Shown: positions 43,509 to 51,410 of the stretch, one piece after another | How positions within the stretch are numbered: the stretch's first letter is position 1 | Layout of the letters: every line of letters begins with the position of its first letter | DNA from: CALBPI01 sp039033995 | Lineage (GTDB): Bacteria; Pseudomonadota; Gammaproteobacteria; Steroidobacterales; Woeseiaceae | Length of the DNA stretch: 64,000 bases | Reading direction: 5' to 3' | Assembly (NCBI GenBank): GCA_039033995.1 | Contig: JBCCBP010000004.1 | Coordinates: forward strand, 62,001 to 126,000 | Translations under genes and position numbers: made by a program | Notes under the pieces: generated by a model | Told to the model about the DNA's origin: nothing | Seen by the model: the letters and a program-made list of their open reading frames with translations, nothing else | Database searches by the model: none

Positions 43509-44353
43509 CGGATACCGCCACCATGAGCCTGGCCGAGGAATTTGCCCGCAACGGTTACATCGTGCTTAGCGATACGATCGATAATGCTGCGTTGTGTCGA
43601 CTACGCGCAGCAGCAGAGGCGATCGTCGACGATTTCGATATTGCGGCCAATCAAACGGTGTTCACGACCGATGATCGGGATGCTGGTCGTGATGACTACT
43701 TTTTCGATTCGGCCGAAGCGGTGCACTGTTTCCTGGAAGCGGGCGCGTTGGATGCGGCGGGTGAGCTGACACGCGAAAAATCGTTGGCGATCAACAAAAT
43801 CGGGCATGCGATGCACGATTTCGATCCGGTGTTTGCCGAATTCTGCCGGCAGCCGGTGTTTGGGCAGGTGTTGCGCGAGATCGGTTACAGCAACCCGCTG
43901 CTGTACCAGTCGATGTATATCTTCAAGCAACCGGGCATCGGCGGTGAAGTGCGCTGGCATCAGGATGCCAGCTACCTGATGGCCGACGGTCGCGGCGTCA
44001 CCGGCATTTGGGTGGCTCTCGAGGATGCCAGCCAGGAAAACGGTTGTTTGTGGGTGCAACCCGGTCAGCATCGGTCGCCGCTACGCGAGCGCTATCTGGT
44101 CGACTGGAAAACCCGCCGTGGCGCGCTTGAAACGCTCAGCGACGAGCCATGGCGCGGCGAAGACTTCGGCATACCGGTTGAGGTGTCCGCCGGTAGCGTG
44201 ATCATCTTCTCGGATCGGATGCCGCATTACAGTTCGACCAATACGTCGGCGCGCTCGCGCCACGCGTTCACGCTGCACGTCGCCGACCGAGATGACGACT
44301 GGCTGACAGAAAACTGGCTACAACGTCCGAACCTGCCGCCGTTTGAACTTTAG
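43505..44353 (+). CDS. PhyH-family 2OG-Fe(II) oxygenase C
   Basis: A 282-residue phytanoyl-CoA-dioxygenase-like protein, nearest in look to the PHYHD1 group. Seen: EFARNGYIVLSDTIDN, iron ligands His152 and Asp154 (VRWHQDASYL) and His241 (RMPHYSSTNTS), Arg252 for 2-oxoglutarate (RHAFTLHV). The start overlaps the ureG stop (ATGA), so it is made as the last gene of the nucleoside hydrolase-urease operon. It is unlikely to be a urease maturation factor; more likely it makes or breaks a urea- or purine-linked compound. That is inference. Confidence 0.86.
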   Translation: MTDTATMSLAEEFARNGYIVLSDTIDNAALCRLRAAAEAIVDDFDIAANQTVFTTDDRDAGRDDYFFDSAEAVHCFLEAGALDAAGELTREKSLAINKIGHAMHDFDPVFAEFCRQPVFGQVLREIGYSNPLLYQSMYIFKQPGIGGEVRWHQDASYLMADGRGVTGIWVALEDASQENGCLWVQPGQHRSPLRERYLVDWKTRRGALETLSDEPWRGEDFGIPVEVSAGSVIIFSDRMPHYSSTNTSARSRHAFTLHVADRDDDWLTENWLQRPNLPPFEL

Positions 44354-44381
44354 TTCGGGCAAACGATCGTTCGCTGTTGCC

Positions 44382-45050
44382 TCAGCGATCACTCAATAAT
44401 GCCTTGAGTGCGGCGACTTCGGTTTCGAGTGCCTCGACACGGTCCTCGAGCGCCTGCACATCGCTCGGTTTGCCGCGCGGGGCACTAGGTGCCCGTTCGC
44501 TCGCCGCATCACGTTCGGCCAGATATTGGTCTACATCCACTTCGCCACCGAACAAATGTCGGTACTCGTAGTCTTTGCGACCGGCGACCTTAGGTAGTTG
44601 CATGACGATGGGGCCGAGTGGTTGGTCGATCAGTGCGTTCAGCGTATCAACCACTTCCTGATTATCGGCAAATTGATGCAGGCGGCCTGCGCGGCTGCGC
44701 AGTTCACCCGGCGTCTGCGGCCCGCGCAACAGCAGCAGGCACACGATGGCAAGTTCGCCATCGTCGAATCTGTAGTCGCTGTAGCGTGTGTTGCAGAGCC
44801 GTTGCGAATAACGCTCGGTTCTGCTTTTGAAGTTCTCATCGACGACCACGAAGTGCTTGTTCTGCAAGCTGCGCACGGCGTGTTGTACTTCGCCCGGCGA
44901 CAGATTCATCACAGGCTCACGGCTCGACTTCTGATTGCAGGCATTGGTCAATGCGTTCAGTGTCAGTGGGTATTGATCCGGCGTGACCACCGATTTCTCG
45001 ATCAGACAGCCAATAACCCGTGCTTCAGTTTCGTTTAGTTCGACGCGCAT
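44382..45050 (-). CDS. yceH: YceH family protein (DUF480)
   Basis: A 222-residue protein with two winged-helix domains in tandem, then a C-terminal coiled coil (ALEDRVEALETEVAALKALL). Seen: LNETEARVIGCLIEKSVVTPDQYPL and LRGPQTPGELRSRAGRLHQF. Function unknown; DNA binding is possible from the fold. Last of a three-gene set with DUF1272 and a phosphoribosyltransferase. Confidence 0.93.
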   Translation of the reverse strand: MRVELNETEARVIGCLIEKSVVTPDQYPLTLNALTNACNQKSSREPVMNLSPGEVQHAVRSLQNKHFVVVDENFKSRTERYSQRLCNTRYSDYRFDDGELAIVCLLLLRGPQTPGELRSRAGRLHQFADNQEVVDTLNALIDQPLGPIVMQLPKVAGRKDYEYRHLFGGEVDVDQYLAERDAASERAPSAPRGKPSDVQALEDRVEALETEVAALKALLSDR

Positions 45051-45062
45051 GTGAGTTCCTGT

Positions 45063-45371
45063 TTATCGATCTTCGGGCCGCACATCTTTCAACGTAGCGA
45101 CCAGCTCCGCTGTCGATGTCTGGGAGTAGCTGAGATGCACCCGCTCTGCCGATGCCGGGTGATGAAGGAGGCTGACACCGTCGCGATGCGCTGTCGCCGG
45201 GCGAATCGGTCTCGGTACAAAGCCGCCCCCGCAATTGGGGCAAACATTGTGCAGATGAGTGTCGACGCAATCGCGACAAAACGTGCACTCGTAGGTGCAG
45301 ATCATCGCGTCCGTCGCGGTTGGCGGCAGATCTTTGTCGCAGTACTCGCAGTTGGGTTTGAGCTTAAGCAT
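45063..45371 (-). CDS. DUF1272 zinc-ribbon-like protein
   Basis: A 102-residue protein. Seen: MLKLKPNCEYCDKDLPPTATDAMICTYECTFCRDCVDTHLHNVCPNCGGGF contains seven or eight cysteines in CxxC pairs, pointing to two structural zinc sites. The family is uncharacterised. It overlaps the preceding phosphoribosyltransferase gene by 8 nt and is 12 nt from yceH. Confidence 0.9.
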   Translation of the reverse strand: MLKLKPNCEYCDKDLPPTATDAMICTYECTFCRDCVDTHLHNVCPNCGGGFVPRPIRPATAHRDGVSLLHHPASAERVHLSYSQTSTAELVATLKDVRPEDR

Positions 45372-45933
45372 GACCAGTCGCCTCCTTAAGTATGCGCGCC
45401 AACGCAGGACGATGCTCGCTGATTTCGATGTCGGTCAGGCCTTCGAGCGAGTGAGGAAACTTTAGCCACTGCGTCGTTTCGTGCAAGAAGTAGTCTGGTG
45501 CGCGCGAGGTTTGGTTGCGCGCTGGTTTGTAATAGGGCACGGCGATGCGAATGTCGGCGGGCGCATTGCGGCGCGCTTTCGCATTGATTTGTTGAATCAT
45601 CGCGTCGATCGTGTGGCCGGTATCAAACACATCGTCGACGATTAACAGCCGATCTTCATGAGTGACATTCTTCAGCAGGTAGTTGATGCCGTAGATCGCA
45701 ATCTCACGGGATTGGTTGTCGATGCCGGTATACGATGATGTGCGCACCGCGATGTGATCGGTCTTGATGTCGCAAAATGCCAGATATTCCTGTACCGCGA
45801 TACCGATAGGGGCCGCGCCGCGCCACAGCGCGAGAATGAAAGTCGGCACAAAACCGCTCTCGATGATTGCTGCGCCCAGTCGGAACGCATCGTCCAGCAG
45901 TGACTGCGGAGAGATGTAGAACTTGTCGCTCAT
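45364..45933 (-). CDS. Phosphoribosyltransferase-like protein A
   Basis: A 189-residue type-I phosphoribosyltransferase. Seen: the PRPP-binding motif LLIVDDVFDTGHTIDAM with canonical D-x-x-D-T-G, a PPi-loop region ALWRGAAPIGIAVQEYL, and a hood-like C-terminal part (YKPARNQTSRAPDYFLHETTQWLKFP). Purine base salvage is expected, but the base is not identified. The start at 45933 (MSDKFYIS) aligns with that of the divergent paralogue at 46008. First gene of a set with DUF1272 and yceH. Confidence 0.83.
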   Translation of the reverse strand: MSDKFYISPQSLLDDAFRLGAAIIESGFVPTFILALWRGAAPIGIAVQEYLAFCDIKTDHIAVRTSSYTGIDNQSREIAIYGINYLLKNVTHEDRLLIVDDVFDTGHTIDAMIQQINAKARRNAPADIRIAVPYYKPARNQTSRAPDYFLHETTQWLKFPHSLEGLTDIEISEHRPALARILKEATGHA

Positions 45934-46007
45934 CTCGCTAATGTGCACCGCGCAGCCGTCGCATGCAAGCGCATACGGGGGTCGACTCAGGTGCTACACT
46001 GAGCTGC

Positions 46008-46601
46008 ATGCAAGAGAAGACATTTGTCACTGAAAGCACACTTATTGAGGATGCGTTCAAGCTCGGCGTACAGGTGTTTAACAGTGGTTTTAGGCCCACG
46101 TTTGTTGTGGGTTTGTGGCGCGGTGGCAGCTCCGTTGGGATCTATGTCCAGGAGTGTTTGCAGCACCTTGGCGTCGAAACTAACCATATCGCGCTGCGCA
46201 CATCGTATCGCGGTATCGATGCTTACCATTCGATGGTTGAGAATCCTGCGGACAATATCCGTGTCCACGGCACGCAGTATCTGCTGGAAGCGCTGCATGC
46301 CGAAGATCGACTACTGATTGTCGATGATGTTTGTGGTTCCGGTTGGACGTTACAAGTGGTGCATGAGCGTCTGCGTCACAAGCTGAAACGCAATATGGCG
46401 ACCGACACCCGGAGTGCTGTGATCTGGCACAAGCCGGCACAGAATCGATCCGGTCGGATACCAGACTATTTCCTCCACCAAACTGATGAATGGTTGGTGT
46501 TGCCGTACGAGTTAACGGGTTTGTCCGCAGAGGAGATCCGGCGTCACAAACCAGGCGCTGCTGCGCTATTGGCCGCTTCGGGGCATCTTGACGACGGATA
46601 A
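46008..46601 (+). CDS. Phosphoribosyltransferase-like protein B
   Basis: A 197-residue paralogue of the divergent gene, 74 bp away; they align along the whole length (VGLWRGGSSVGIYVQECL, IVDDVCGSGWTLQVVHE, HKPAQNRSGRIPDYFLHQTDEWLVLPYEL). Here the PRPP motif reads DDVCGSG instead of DDVFDTG, so the Asp and Thr that contact PRPP are changed while the paired Asp-Asp remains. Activity may be altered or lost. The start at 46008 matches the paralogue; it has a very short leader. Confidence 0.8.
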   Translation: MQEKTFVTESTLIEDAFKLGVQVFNSGFRPTFVVGLWRGGSSVGIYVQECLQHLGVETNHIALRTSYRGIDAYHSMVENPADNIRVHGTQYLLEALHAEDRLLIVDDVCGSGWTLQVVHERLRHKLKRNMATDTRSAVIWHKPAQNRSGRIPDYFLHQTDEWLVLPYELTGLSAEEIRRHKPGAAALLAASGHLDDG

Positions 46602-46678
46602 TTAATCGCAGACTGTCACGCCGCTGTCATCTATCCTCTGTTACCGTTCTGTGTCGGCAGCATTACGATGCATGAGCT

Positions 46679-47173
46679 ATGTTAATCAAATTACTGGTGT
46701 TGGTTGCGACCCTAACTGCGATCGTCGTTTTTCTCCATTGGTATAGTTACCGCCACCTGAAGACGCGCATCGTCCAGGCACGCCGCTGGGATCTGAATAT
46801 CTGTTGCGGCAAATTTGATGGTGGTGGCGTCAATGTCGATATCATGCGTCACGCTGACTTGCCTAATTTCGTGCAGGTGGAGTCGGTGTATCAGCTACCG
46901 TTTGACGACCAGCAGTTTGATACCGTGTTGTGTTCACACACCGCCGAACACGTCGACGACCCGGACCGCTTTGATCGTGAGTTACGTCGCGTCGGCAAGA
47001 CGGTGGTGTATGTGTTGCCACCGGTTTGGGATCTCGCAGCCGCACTGAATGTGTTGGAACACCGCTGGATATTCCTGTCGTTACGCAAGGTGCATTATCG
47101 CTTGCCGCGACGAGTCCCGTTGCCCTTTGCACGTCGTCTGCAAGCGTCGATTGGCCAACGCGTCAATGCGTGA
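46679..47173 (+). CDS. Membrane-anchored methyltransferase-like protein
   Basis: A 164-residue protein: one N-terminal helix (about 3-20), then a short class I methyltransferase fold (RRWDLNICCGKFDGGGVNVDIM, VYQLPFDDQQFDTVLCSHTAEHVDDP). The glycine-rich SAM motif I is degenerate (NICCGKFDGGG) and the domain is shorter than usual, so catalysis is uncertain. No operon partner: the gene downstream is convergent. Confidence 0.65.
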   Translation: MLIKLLVLVATLTAIVVFLHWYSYRHLKTRIVQARRWDLNICCGKFDGGGVNVDIMRHADLPNFVQVESVYQLPFDDQQFDTVLCSHTAEHVDDPDRFDRELRRVGKTVVYVLPPVWDLAAALNVLEHRWIFLSLRKVHYRLPRRVPLPFARRLQASIGQRVNA

Positions 47174-47188
47174 CAGACAGAACGCTCG

Positions 47189-47572
47189 CTAGTTACTCGC
47201 TTCTCGATAGGCTGCCGCTTCCTCCTCGCTGAGTGCTTCGACCGTCAGATACCAGTCGGCGAAATTGGAAACGACCTCAAATTGGAAGCGGCCGGTTTCA
47301 CTAAACAACTTCAGACCATTACCGGTGCGCCGCGTAAGCAGGATACGGCTCTCAAAGAAGCCGGTGTCGGCATTCATCAGATTTAACTCGAATCCCGTCT
47401 GATCGCGAAAATCGCTGTTGACTCGCCATTCCAATAGCCACGGCCCCTCAACCTCGAATGAACGCGTGGTGGTGCTGCGATTGCCCGATACATCGAGGAT
47501 GACCTCTCCGGCATGGCCGGCGTTGGCCATGATGAGTGCGAGTAGCGCGAGGATACGTGTACGTGTTGCCAT
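47189..47572 (-). CDS. Exported hypothetical protein
   Basis: A 127-residue protein with a signal peptide (cleavage near GHAG, residue 20). The rest is beta-rich (RSFEVEGPWLLEWRVNSDFRDQTGFELNLMN..) with no motif I recognise. It is followed by nothing on its strand until the convergent methyltransferase-like gene. Confidence 0.6.
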   Translation of the reverse strand: MATRTRILALLALIMANAGHAGEVILDVSGNRSTTTRSFEVEGPWLLEWRVNSDFRDQTGFELNLMNADTGFFESRILLTRRTGNGLKLFSETGRFQFEVVSNFADWYLTVEALSEEEAAAYREASN

Positions 47573-47636
47573 GAGATCTTGTCCGGTTACGAAAACTTGA
47601 TGCTGAGTGGGTTAGAGCCTGACCGAACGGATCGGT

Positions 47637-48407
47637 TCATTCGTCTTCAGCGATCGCGTAGGTTTGTTCAAGATAGGCGATGATGTCGCTGGACTCGAAC
47701 ATCTCGGTATCCGTGTTGGGATCGGCCAGAAACGGTACCTGCACATGACCCACGCGTTCAAACAATCGCTGTCTGTTGCGCCCCACCGCTGTATAGCCCG
47801 GCATTGCGGTTCGTCGGACAACCGGTGGCACCAGGTCGCTCAATTTGGCCTTGCCCATATTACGTAGCTGATAGGGGATTTCGAGTTCGCACAATCGCTC
47901 GCGAACGAGACGCGCGAACGGGCTGCTCTCGAAGCTGTAGAGTTCCAGCGGCTCGGTCGGTGCTGTCGATGGTCGCGCGCGCATCCCGCGTCCCATGCGC
48001 AGCGCTGAGGCGACGCCTGCGGCCGTGCTGTTCAACGCCTTGATGAGGGCTTTTGGCAATGTGCTGCGTTTGCCATAGGTCGCGTAGAGATAATGCACGA
48101 TGTCAACGGACTCATAGAGGATGCGTCCGGTGTTTTGGTCAACCAACAGGGGGAACTGTTGCTTGCCGCCGATGTGCTCGGCTTCTGGCCGAAACCGCTC
48201 ACCCCCTTTCGGGCACGGCAAAATCAGTGCGTCAAGGTCGAGTCGGGTCAGCGCTTCGCGCACAACACGGCAATGTGGACAGTTTTCCATTTCGTACAGA
48301 CGCAGCATGAACTCCGGCTGTCGCTCGGCCGGATCAGACATCAGTCCGCGCGGTGTGGTGACCAGACTCGCTGCCAATGAGCTCGCGATGTTGATTGGGT
48401 TTTTCAT
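47637..48407 (-). CDS. Tandem GST N-terminal/glutaredoxin-domain protein
   Basis: A 256-residue protein of two thioredoxin-fold domains. Domain 1 (about 33-110) has YEMENCPHCRVVREAL with CPHC (Cys43, Cys46) and LVDQNTGRILYESVDIVHYL. Domain 2 (about 135-255) lacks a CxxC (ESSPFARLVRERL) but keeps FLADPNTDTEMFESSDIIAYL. Glutathione-linked thiol exchange is likely. A 4-nt overlap fixes the start at 48407 and couples it to the upstream metalloprotease. Confidence 0.85.
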   Translation of the reverse strand: MKNPINIASSLAASLVTTPRGLMSDPAERQPEFMLRLYEMENCPHCRVVREALTRLDLDALILPCPKGGERFRPEAEHIGGKQQFPLLVDQNTGRILYESVDIVHYLYATYGKRSTLPKALIKALNSTAAGVASALRMGRGMRARPSTAPTEPLELYSFESSPFARLVRERLCELEIPYQLRNMGKAKLSDLVPPVVRRTAMPGYTAVGRNRQRLFERVGHVQVPFLADPNTDTEMFESSDIIAYLEQTYAIAEDE

Positions 48408-49258
48408 GGTTGTGCATCCATCGTTGTTGGCTCGTTCCATGGCCTCAGTGGTCCCGTTTCTGGCCAACCTTGTTCAGCGGCGATAGCCGTCATGTCGGCG
48501 AGCCGCTCGGTCATACCCGGATGGGTATCGACGTAGCGGTTTACGACGCTCCTGGAACCCGGGTCCAGACGTCGAAAAAAGTCCCCAGTGCCGGCAACAT
48601 GGCCATAGTGCGCTGCACACAGTTCGAGTCCAAACCGGTCTGCATCCCGCTCCTGCTGACGATCGAAGCTACGTAACGACAGGTCTGACAGATTCGGAGC
48701 AAACCCACCGGCACCGATCGTCGCATTATAGATCAGACTGATCAGCGCCAGTCTGCCGAGACGTCGCAGGTGATCTCGACCATGAAAATGCCCCAGCTCA
48801 TGCGCGAGGACGAATGCCAGTTCGTTTTCGGATTCCACGTCATCGAGAAGTCGACTGGTGACGATAATTGTGCCGCCAGGCAGTGCAACCGCGTTGGGGA
48901 CACTCGACTCCGCGATTAACAGGCGAAACTCGTAGGTGCTGTCGGGCCAGTATTCGGTCAGCGTCTCAAGCAGCGCTACGGTTTGTTCGTGTTGGGCATG
49001 ATCCGTCGTAATACGTGCACCGTCCATCAGTTCGCCAATTTCGTCATAGCGAAGCCCACCAAACCATTGCGCCTCACGTTCAATGCTGACCACACCCACC
49101 AGGATGTCGACGAGATAGACACTAATAATGACCACCGCGATAAATACAGCACCCAGTCCGGCGAACAATACGCCTGCCTCTGCGAGTGGGTGTGTGTCGC
49201 TGACATTGACGGAAGGATCGGGCTGGCGTGCGACAAAACGCCCGCGGGATTCGCTCAC
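48404..49258 (-). CDS. M48-family membrane metalloprotease
   Basis: A 284-residue protease: an N-terminal helix (about 28-58), then the zinc motif HELGH (153-157) in LAHELGHFHGRDH, the third ligand region QERDADRFGLELC and LDPGSR..DTHPGMTERL. The catalytic side likely faces the periplasm. Overlaps the YbjQ-like gene upstream and the GST-like gene downstream by 4 nt each. Confidence 0.9.
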   Translation of the reverse strand: MSESRGRFVARQPDPSVNVSDTHPLAEAGVLFAGLGAVFIAVVIISVYLVDILVGVVSIEREAQWFGGLRYDEIGELMDGARITTDHAQHEQTVALLETLTEYWPDSTYEFRLLIAESSVPNAVALPGGTIIVTSRLLDDVESENELAFVLAHELGHFHGRDHLRRLGRLALISLIYNATIGAGGFAPNLSDLSLRSFDRQQERDADRFGLELCAAHYGHVAGTGDFFRRLDPGSRSVVNRYVDTHPGMTERLADMTAIAAEQGWPETGPLRPWNEPTTMDAQP

Positions 49259-49731
49259 CGTGTGGCCAGCCGTATCGCCGTGCCGATCGCCAGCATCTCG
49301 ACGCCCGCTGTGCCGCGATCGCCTTGAGAGTTCGCCATGCGCGATGTCTCGAGTCGCACATTGATCACTGCATCGAAGCCGCGCGTTCGTGCCTGCTCCA
49401 GCAGTCGCAACATGGCTTCCCGACGCGCGCGATCAAGCAGGGGCTCGTAGGTTTTAACGCGGCCCCCGATCAAGCCTCGGAGTCCGGCGATGATACGTTT
49501 GAAGTAGTCGAGCGAGACCACGATGCTGCCGACCATGAGTTGACTCTCGGTGGCTGTCCAATCGGCAGGCATTTGCTCGGATGTCATCGCGGGGAATGCC
49601 CGCAACGCTGCTTCGCGGCGTTCGATGCTCTTAAAATGTCGGCGTTCGATTATCGTACCGACGATGTAGGCCACCACCAGCAGCGTCAGCGGCAAGCCAA
49701 TATTGATAATCAAACTGATCGTGTCTCCCAT
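49255..49731 (-). CDS. YbjQ/UPF0145-like protein with a transmembrane helix
   Basis: A 158-residue member of the YbjQ family with an added N-terminal transmembrane segment (about 5-25). Seen: GGRVKTYEPLLDRARREAMLRLLEQA and FDAVINVRLETS. Family function unclear. It is the membrane partner of the soluble paralogue just upstream. Confidence 0.85.
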   Translation of the reverse strand: MGDTISLIINIGLPLTLLVVAYIVGTIIERRHFKSIERREAALRAFPAMTSEQMPADWTATESQLMVGSIVVSLDYFKRIIAGLRGLIGGRVKTYEPLLDRARREAMLRLLEQARTRGFDAVINVRLETSRMANSQGDRGTAGVEMLAIGTAIRLATR

Positions 49732-49739
49732 CGTCGACG

Positions 49740-50084
49740 CTACCGAACCTTGACCGCGGTGCCGTAAGCGAACAACTCGGATGCGCCCTGTGCGATAGAA
49801 CTGGTGGCGAAACGGACATTTATGATCGCGTTCGCGCCCATCGACTGAGCCTGGCGAATCATCCGGTCTGTGGCTTCCTGCCGCGAGTCCTGCAGCAGCT
49901 CGGTATAGCCCGCGAGTTCGCCGCCGACAATATTCTTGAGGCCAGCCATGATGTCGCGGCCAAGATGTTTGGCGCGGACCGTATTGCCGGTAACAACACC
50001 ATAGAATTCGACGATCTGCTTGCCCGGTATGGTCTCTGTGTTGGACAGAATGATGCTTGCGTTGAGTGACAGATCTGGCGTCAT
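49740..50084 (-). CDS. YbjQ/UPF0145 protein
   Basis: A 114-residue soluble YbjQ protein. Seen: VEFYGVVTGNTVRAKHLGRDIMAGLKNIVGGELAGYTELL and MGANAIINVRFATS. The start at 50084 (MTPDLSLN) is chosen over one 15 codons upstream. First gene of the ybjQ-ybjQ-M48-GST operon. Confidence 0.88.
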   Translation of the reverse strand: MTPDLSLNASIILSNTETIPGKQIVEFYGVVTGNTVRAKHLGRDIMAGLKNIVGGELAGYTELLQDSRQEATDRMIRQAQSMGANAIINVRFATSSIAQGASELFAYGTAVKVR

Positions 50085-50228
50085 GGTGGCTCCATCAAGA
50101 GAATTGGCGGTAATCGTGGAATATACCAAGTTGTCGCCAATGGGGTTATCGACGCGGTCACTTTTCTGATGCCATCGGCTGCGACTCGGACCATTGTGCC
50201 GGGATGGATGTTCGGCAGCCTGCTGTCG

Positions 50229-51347
50229 TTAGCCAGGCGGTCGCTGCATCGATTGCTCATTGAAAAAGTGCGAGATCAGGGTATAGCGCGTCCCTTGTGT
50301 GGTCTCGCGCACCTCATGCAACAAGGCCGATGAGAAAATCATCGCGGTGCCTGCCGGAGACTTATAGCCGCGTTCGTCGTACTCACGAAATACCACGTCG
50401 CCGCCTTCGTAATCGTCATTCAGGTTCAGTGACAGGGCGAAGCGACGGTGTGCTGTCTGCGCACTAATGTTATCGCGATGTCCCATTTGATTGCCGCTGC
50501 GTTCCCCGACATAGCGTGCAATATGCAGGTCTTCCCGGCGCGTGACATCGAAAGCAAAAGCGCGTTTCACCATTGGCACGATCCTGCCGAAGATGCGTTC
50601 GTCCAGAAACTGGATCATGCGTTGATCCCGGATGATGTGGTCGACCCGATCTTGCCGATTGTGCTCGTAGACCGGAATCTGAAAGTCGCTTTGCAATTCA
50701 CCCGGTTTGGGCGGGCGCGCAGTGAACGGCGTATCTGACTCAAAGGCCTTGATCAAGTCCGCGCATTCCTGAGGTGTCAACACGTTCGGAACCGCCAGCA
50801 CCGGTGCGTGTGGTGGCATCAACCGATCCGGATCGGTGTTCGGGCTACTCATTGTGTTCAGCGCCTCCAGTAAGGTGTCGGTGGGTGTTACTGCCTCATC
50901 CCACCAACTGATGATCTGTCGAAAGGGCGATACGAGCAACAAGCGGTCGCTCGGGCCACAATCTTTGTGCAACCCGAGACCGGCCAGAATGCGCCCGGAG
51001 GAGTCCGAGGGCATTGGCCAATACAGTCCGTGTTGTCTCAACTGCTCGGCGTTATGCCGGGCATCGCTGTTTGCGTTGACGATGACGACGTAGGCGTCAC
51101 GTTGCGCAATGTCGGCATGCTTCGCCGCCAGTGCCGCCAGCCACGTCGAGTCACGCAGACCGTTTGGGTCATTGAGCAGCAGTAGTAGCAACGGACGCCC
51201 GGAAAGATGGTCGTCCGAGTAGCGCAACCAACGACCTTGTTCGTCCTTCAGCTCAAAGTGCGGCAACAACATACCGGGTTGCGGCTCGCGCACGTACTCG
51301 CGCACCTGCTCGGCGGATAGGCTATACGTCGTCTTGCTGCGGCTCAT
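50229..51347 (-). CDS. Peroxiredoxin-like domain fused to a prolyl 4-hydroxylase-type oxygenase
   Basis: A 372-residue fusion. Residues about 20-165 are thioredoxin/AhpC-like (LLPHFELKDEQGRWLRYSDD, LLLLLNDPNGLRDSTWLA, LLVSPFRQIISWWDE) but have no cysteine at the active-site position. Residues about 185-368 are a P4H domain with iron ligands His290 and Asp292 (GHRDNIS) and His344 (LLHEV), and Arg354 for 2-oxoglutarate. The oxygenase half looks active; the redoxin half may be a binding module. Target protein unknown. Confidence 0.85.
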   Translation of the reverse strand: MSRSKTTYSLSAEQVREYVREPQPGMLLPHFELKDEQGRWLRYSDDHLSGRPLLLLLLNDPNGLRDSTWLAALAAKHADIAQRDAYVVIVNANSDARHNAEQLRQHGLYWPMPSDSSGRILAGLGLHKDCGPSDRLLLVSPFRQIISWWDEAVTPTDTLLEALNTMSSPNTDPDRLMPPHAPVLAVPNVLTPQECADLIKAFESDTPFTARPPKPGELQSDFQIPVYEHNRQDRVDHIIRDQRMIQFLDERIFGRIVPMVKRAFAFDVTRREDLHIARYVGERSGNQMGHRDNISAQTAHRRFALSLNLNDDYEGGDVVFREYDERGYKSPAGTAMIFSSALLHEVRETTQGTRYTLISHFFNEQSMQRPPG

Positions 51348-51410
51348 AGTGGGTTCCGTTGGCCTGTCGAGCGTCAGGCTAAGAGTTCCGCCGGCATCTG
51401 TCCAGTCACA

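Noticed and set aside
45995..46008. Possible leaderless start for phosphoribosyltransferase B (TACACT 7 nt before ATG)
   Set aside because: A -10-like hexamer is there, but no -35 element is visible at the right distance.
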